A stretch of 6,153 nucleotides of DNA. It comes from Alphaproteobacteria bacterium. Its GTDB lineage: Bacteria > Pseudomonadota > Alphaproteobacteria > Rs-D84. The stretch is from contig JAEEQU010000053.1 of NCBI GenBank assembly GCA_016285415.1, positions 1 through 6,153 on the forward strand. The letters run 5' to 3'. Within the stretch, counting starts at the first letter, position 1; the number at the start of each line of letters is the position of its first letter. Both the position numbers and the translations under genes were made by a program. Below, in pieces: positions 3,443 through 6,153 of the stretch. The notes beneath the pieces were generated by a model, which was given only the letters and a program-made list of their open reading frames with translations, was not told where the DNA came from and made no database searches.

Positions 3443-5974
3443 ATGAAGGGGTTTATAACAGGATTTTTGGTTGCATTATATGCACTGCCTGCGGTTTGCG
3501 CGGGCGGTGCGTCGCGTGTTACAAGTTCCCAGGTACCAGAAAATTCTGGACGTGTTATTTCATCGGAATCCGGGCGTGTTGCGGCATCGCGCACATCCAC
3601 AGCATCACGTACAAATTCGGATACAACCACAGAAAATAATCGCACCGCGGTATCACGCGTGGTTCGTGAAATTCTGCCGACTGCAACGGGCGCATCACGC
3701 AGTGTAACGGCAACACGTGTAACTAATCGTGCAACGCGGGGATCTGGGGCAACTGATACCGGACGCAGCACAACGCGTTCTACGCGCCGCGCATCGGAAT
3801 CAGAAACAACAGGTGGAAATGCGCGGCGTTCGGGTGTTAGTGTGCGTCCAACAACGGCGGCGGTCGGTGGGCGCGCAATTATGGAATCAGGACAACAAAC
3901 AGGTTCAAATATTGCCAACGATATTCGTAAATTACAACCACGTTTAGCAATCGGCATAAAGCAGGAAGAAGTAAAATTAGATCCTGCCGCAATTGCCGAT
4001 GCCAAAGATCGCTTGGAACAGACGGCGGCCCTTAATAAATCATGCCAAGAGCAATACAATGACTGTATGGATCAATTTTGTGCGGTCATAGATACAAATC
4101 AAAAGCGTTGTTCGTGTTCGGCGAATTTGGCCAAATATTCCAAGGTTGAAAAGGCGGTCAAAGATGCCAATGCCGAATTGAACGAGGTTGCCCAAAATAT
4201 TCGTTATGTTGGATTGTCGGCGGATGAAATATCGGCGATTATGTCCGAGACCGAAGCAGAAGAGACCATGAGCGGCCTTGCCGATACCAGTGAAAATCGT
4301 AGTTTGTTAAAAGATATTGAAAAGATGATTAAAGACCCAAAGGCAACGACATCTTATTCTTCAATTGGCACGGATTCATATGGCCTGATAGATATGAATT
4401 TTGATTTTTCAACGGATAGCAGTTCTGATTTGTTTAATTTAGATTTCTTGACCGGTGGCAATGGCAGTTTTTCAAACCTGCGTGGTTCGGAATTATACAA
4501 TGCGGCAAAAAAACGTTGTAATTCTGTGATTACCCAGTGCAAAGAAGTTGGGGCAACACCACAACAAATTACAGGTAATTATGATTTGGCCATTGATAAA
4601 GATTGTGTCGCATACGAGGCCGGATTAAGCAAAATGAACGATGCATTGATTTCCAATGTGCGCAGCGCAAATCTGATGTTGCAAAAGGCGCGCTTGGCCG
4701 TATTACAGAATCATAATGAATACGATGCACGTGGTTGTGTTAGCGCGCTGGAAACATGTATGACAGATGATATGGTGTGCGGAGAAAATTATACCAAGTG
4801 TTTGGATCCAACCAAAATGTACATTGATGAAAACGGCAATGTCGTTTTGGGTAAAGATATAAATACAATCCAAGATTTTATGGTAAATTATAATAACGCC
4901 AGCATAAATGAAACATTTCTGCGTAATGCATATAACACAACGATTAACGCGGACTGTGCCAACAGCGAACAAAATAATGGTATATGTGTTGTGAAATATT
5001 TGTTAAACAAAATCGGAACAAAACAAAAGGCAACCGCCGAAGGTTTATGTCGGCCAGTATTGGATAAATGTCGCGCATATACGTATGATGATAATGATAA
5101 TTACATACAATTTAATGATATTGTTATACACTATATCCAACGTGCAATGGTTAATATAAAAGCCGCACAGTACAAGATTATATCTGATTATGCGTCCACC
5201 TGCTTAACCGATATTGCAACATGCTATAATGATCAGGTTTCGCAATTAACAACTTGGTCGGCAACGGCATCGGTAAACAGTATTTATAATATCATGAACG
5301 GTGCGTGCCGCAATGTTGCATTGACCTGTGGATATGCGGTATTTGCAGATGACGCTAACAACAGTTGTGCAACCACAACGGCATGTATACGAAATATATC
5401 AGAAATATTCTATCAATCGTTGCTGTGTCCAGATAATTCTGTATATCAAAATACATCTCATGCAATATCGCCCAATAATACACATATAGGTTTCGCAAAC
5501 AACAGATGTCGCTGTAAACAGGGATTTGTATCGTTTAATGGTTCATGTCTGCCGTTATGCGAGGGGAATCAACATTACCTTGCTAGTGGTGTGTGTGGGC
5601 CACTTACATGCGATGCACATAGATTCCCGATAAACGGTGAATGTAGAGCATGCCCATCATATTCATTAGAAGTTTATGATACGCCACCAGCTGGTGCACA
5701 ACTTATATACGATAATCATTGTCAATGTATTGATAGTGGCGATCCAACCGATCCTTATTTGGCAAGCCCAGATGGTTTGTTTTGCCGTAAATGTCCAAGA
5801 AATGCCCATTATGATGGCAATTCATGTACGTGCGATACAGAAGGGGCAACATATAATCCAACAAATAATTGCTGTTCCGATACGGCGAATTGCAATTCTG
5901 GAACAGGGGAAATTATTAATGGTAGCATTGTTATAGATTCAGGAAACTATAATAACACCGGACAAGAACTTTAA
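3443..5974 (+). CDS. Very large exported Cys-rich protein with C-X6-C modules and C-terminal EGF/GFR-like region (copy 2)
   Basis: An 843-residue product; no described family recognised. The signal peptide is residues 1-20 (K2, hydrophobic core 4-18, probable cut after VCA). Residues 21 to about 155 are Arg/Ser/Thr/Ala-rich low complexity. C201, C208, C213, C223 and C225 repeat exactly the spacing of the paralogue at 451-2529, followed by a helix. Residues about 300-350 are Ser/Asp/Phe-rich. C-X6-C pairs then recur at 359/366, 432/439/446/453 (three consecutive steps), 536/543, 587/594 and 622/629. Residues about 689-817 hold 17 closely spaced Cys with CxC, CxxC and NGxC elements, resembling EGF-like or growth-factor-receptor Cys-rich repeats. 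I count 40 Cys after the signal peptide. An in-frame TAA at 3428-3430 excludes an upstream start, and the next ATG is at residue 146, so ATG 3443 is forced. No ribosome binding site precedes it. No C-terminal anchor is visible. Surface or periplasmic location is inferred; function is unknown. Confidence 0.95.
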   Translation: MKGFITGFLVALYALPAVCAGGASRVTSSQVPENSGRVISSESGRVAASRTSTASRTNSDTTTENNRTAVSRVVREILPTATGASRSVTATRVTNRATRGSGATDTGRSTTRSTRRASESETTGGNARRSGVSVRPTTAAVGGRAIMESGQQTGSNIANDIRKLQPRLAIGIKQEEVKLDPAAIADAKDRLEQTAALNKSCQEQYNDCMDQFCAVIDTNQKRCSCSANLAKYSKVEKAVKDANAELNEVAQNIRYVGLSADEISAIMSETEAEETMSGLADTSENRSLLKDIEKMIKDPKATTSYSSIGTDSYGLIDMNFDFSTDSSSDLFNLDFLTGGNGSFSNLRGSELYNAAKKRCNSVITQCKEVGATPQQITGNYDLAIDKDCVAYEAGLSKMNDALISNVRSANLMLQKARLAVLQNHNEYDARGCVSALETCMTDDMVCGENYTKCLDPTKMYIDENGNVVLGKDINTIQDFMVNYNNASINETFLRNAYNTTINADCANSEQNNGICVVKYLLNKIGTKQKATAEGLCRPVLDKCRAYTYDDNDNYIQFNDIVIHYIQRAMVNIKAAQYKIISDYASTCLTDIATCYNDQVSQLTTWSATASVNSIYNIMNGACRNVALTCGYAVFADDANNSCATTTACIRNISEIFYQSLLCPDNSVYQNTSHAISPNNTHIGFANNRCRCKQGFVSFNGSCLPLCEGNQHYLASGVCGPLTCDAHRFPINGECRACPSYSLEVYDTPPAGAQLIYDNHCQCIDSGDPTDPYLASPDGLFCRKCPRNAHYDGNSCTCDTEGATYNPTNNCCSDTANCNSGTGEIINGSIVIDSGNYNNTGQEL

Positions 5975-5977
5975 AAT

Positions 5978-6001
5978 AACCGCCATTTCGGCGGTTGTTT
6001 T
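5978..6001. terminator. Probably bidirectional rho-independent terminator between convergent genes
   Basis: AACCGCC (5978-5984) and GGCGGTT (5990-5996) form a perfect 7-bp stem around ATTTC. TTGTTTT follows on the plus strand. On the minus strand the stem is followed by ATTTTAA, so it can also end the convergent minus-strand gene, whose stop codon is at 6000-6002. Confidence 0.9.
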
Positions 6002-6152
6002 ATTGTTCACCAATTAATAGACGTGTGCGATAATATTCTGGGGCATATGTTGCCACGGTGTTACCATCATTATCGGCCTTGGTAATATCTATGCCGTATT
6101 CAACCAACGTGTCAATAATATCATAGTTTTCATTTAAGATTGCGGTAATCAA
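6000..6152 (-). CDS. C-terminal end of an ankyrin-repeat protein (5' end outside the window)
   Basis: On the minus strand an open frame enters from the right edge and gives 50 residues before TAA (6000-6002). The visible sequence holds AILNENYDIIDTLVEYGIDI followed by TKADNDGNTVATYA. This matches the ankyrin repeat pattern: helix 1, then a helix of the LVKLLLEAGAD type (here IIDTLVEYGID), then a beta-hairpin with D-x-D-G-N-T that opens the next repeat. About 13 residues after the last repeat form a short C-terminal cap. Ankyrin repeats mediate protein-protein binding and are frequent in host-associated Alphaproteobacteria, where some are secreted effectors. Whether this one is secreted cannot be seen, because its N-terminus is missing. 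It is convergent with the large Cys-rich gene and shares its terminator. Confidence 0.8.
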   Translation of the reverse strand: MITAILNENYDIIDTLVEYGIDITKADNDGNTVATYAPEYYRTRLLIGEQ

Positions 6153-6153
6153 A

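Noticed and set aside
3497..3502. Possible lipobox around C19 (PAVC) in copy 2
   Set aside because: Val just before Cys and Pro at -3 do not fit a lipobox; VCA followed by GG fits signal peptidase I.
3388..4059. 223-codon open frame on the minus strand, antisense to the copy 2 N-terminus
   Set aside because: It lies over the Arg/Ser/Thr-rich linker, whose skewed codons suppress stops on the other strand. The product is Arg/Val/Ala low complexity with no domain, and the plus-strand protein has a signal peptide, a promoter and a paralogue.

Overview
The window looks like the chromosome of a host-associated alphaproteobacterium. The L21 and L27 proteins carry alphaproteobacterial-type signatures (for example IPGNIIIRQRG and NVGMGKDHTLF in L27). 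Short intergenic spaces, individually terminated small transcription units, an ankyrin-repeat gene and very large secreted Cys-rich proteins fit uncultured gut- or symbiont-type Alphaproteobacteria. The lineage is inferred from remembered family features, not from a search.

Layout, left to right. (1) A small Lys/Glu-rich helical heptad-repeat protein (5-286) ends in a rho-independent terminator (303-338). (2) A near-consensus sigma70 promoter (336-364) drives an mRNA that should begin with a perfect 11-bp stem-loop closed by a TTCG loop (377-402). It encodes a 692-residue exported, Cys-rich protein with an Arg-rich low-complexity N-terminus (451-2529) and ends in a strong terminator (2548-2578). 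(3) Two inverted repeats (2590-2608, 2610-2627) lie upstream of a promoter (2634-2661) for the two-gene ribosomal operon rplU-rpmA (2715-3326), which has its own terminator (3328-3351). (4) An extended -10 promoter (3423-3431) lies only 11 bases before the ATG of a second large exported Cys-rich protein (843 residues, 3443-5974), so that mRNA should be leaderless or nearly so. (5) A bidirectional terminator (5978-6001) separates it from the 3' end of a convergent minus-strand gene (6000-6152, cut by the window edge) whose visible residues form an ankyrin repeat.

The main point of interest is that the two large secreted proteins on either side of rplU-rpmA are paralogues. Both have a signal peptide, then an Arg/Ser/Thr/Ala-rich linker, then a Cys module with identical spacing (C-X6-C-X4-C-X9-C-X-C) followed by a helix. 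Further helical modules built around repeated C-X6-C pairs follow. The second protein adds a C-terminal EGF-like/growth-factor-receptor-like Cys-rich region. I recognise no described family for this architecture. It looks like an exported disulfide-rich surface or periplasmic protein family that may be lineage-specific; its function is unknown.
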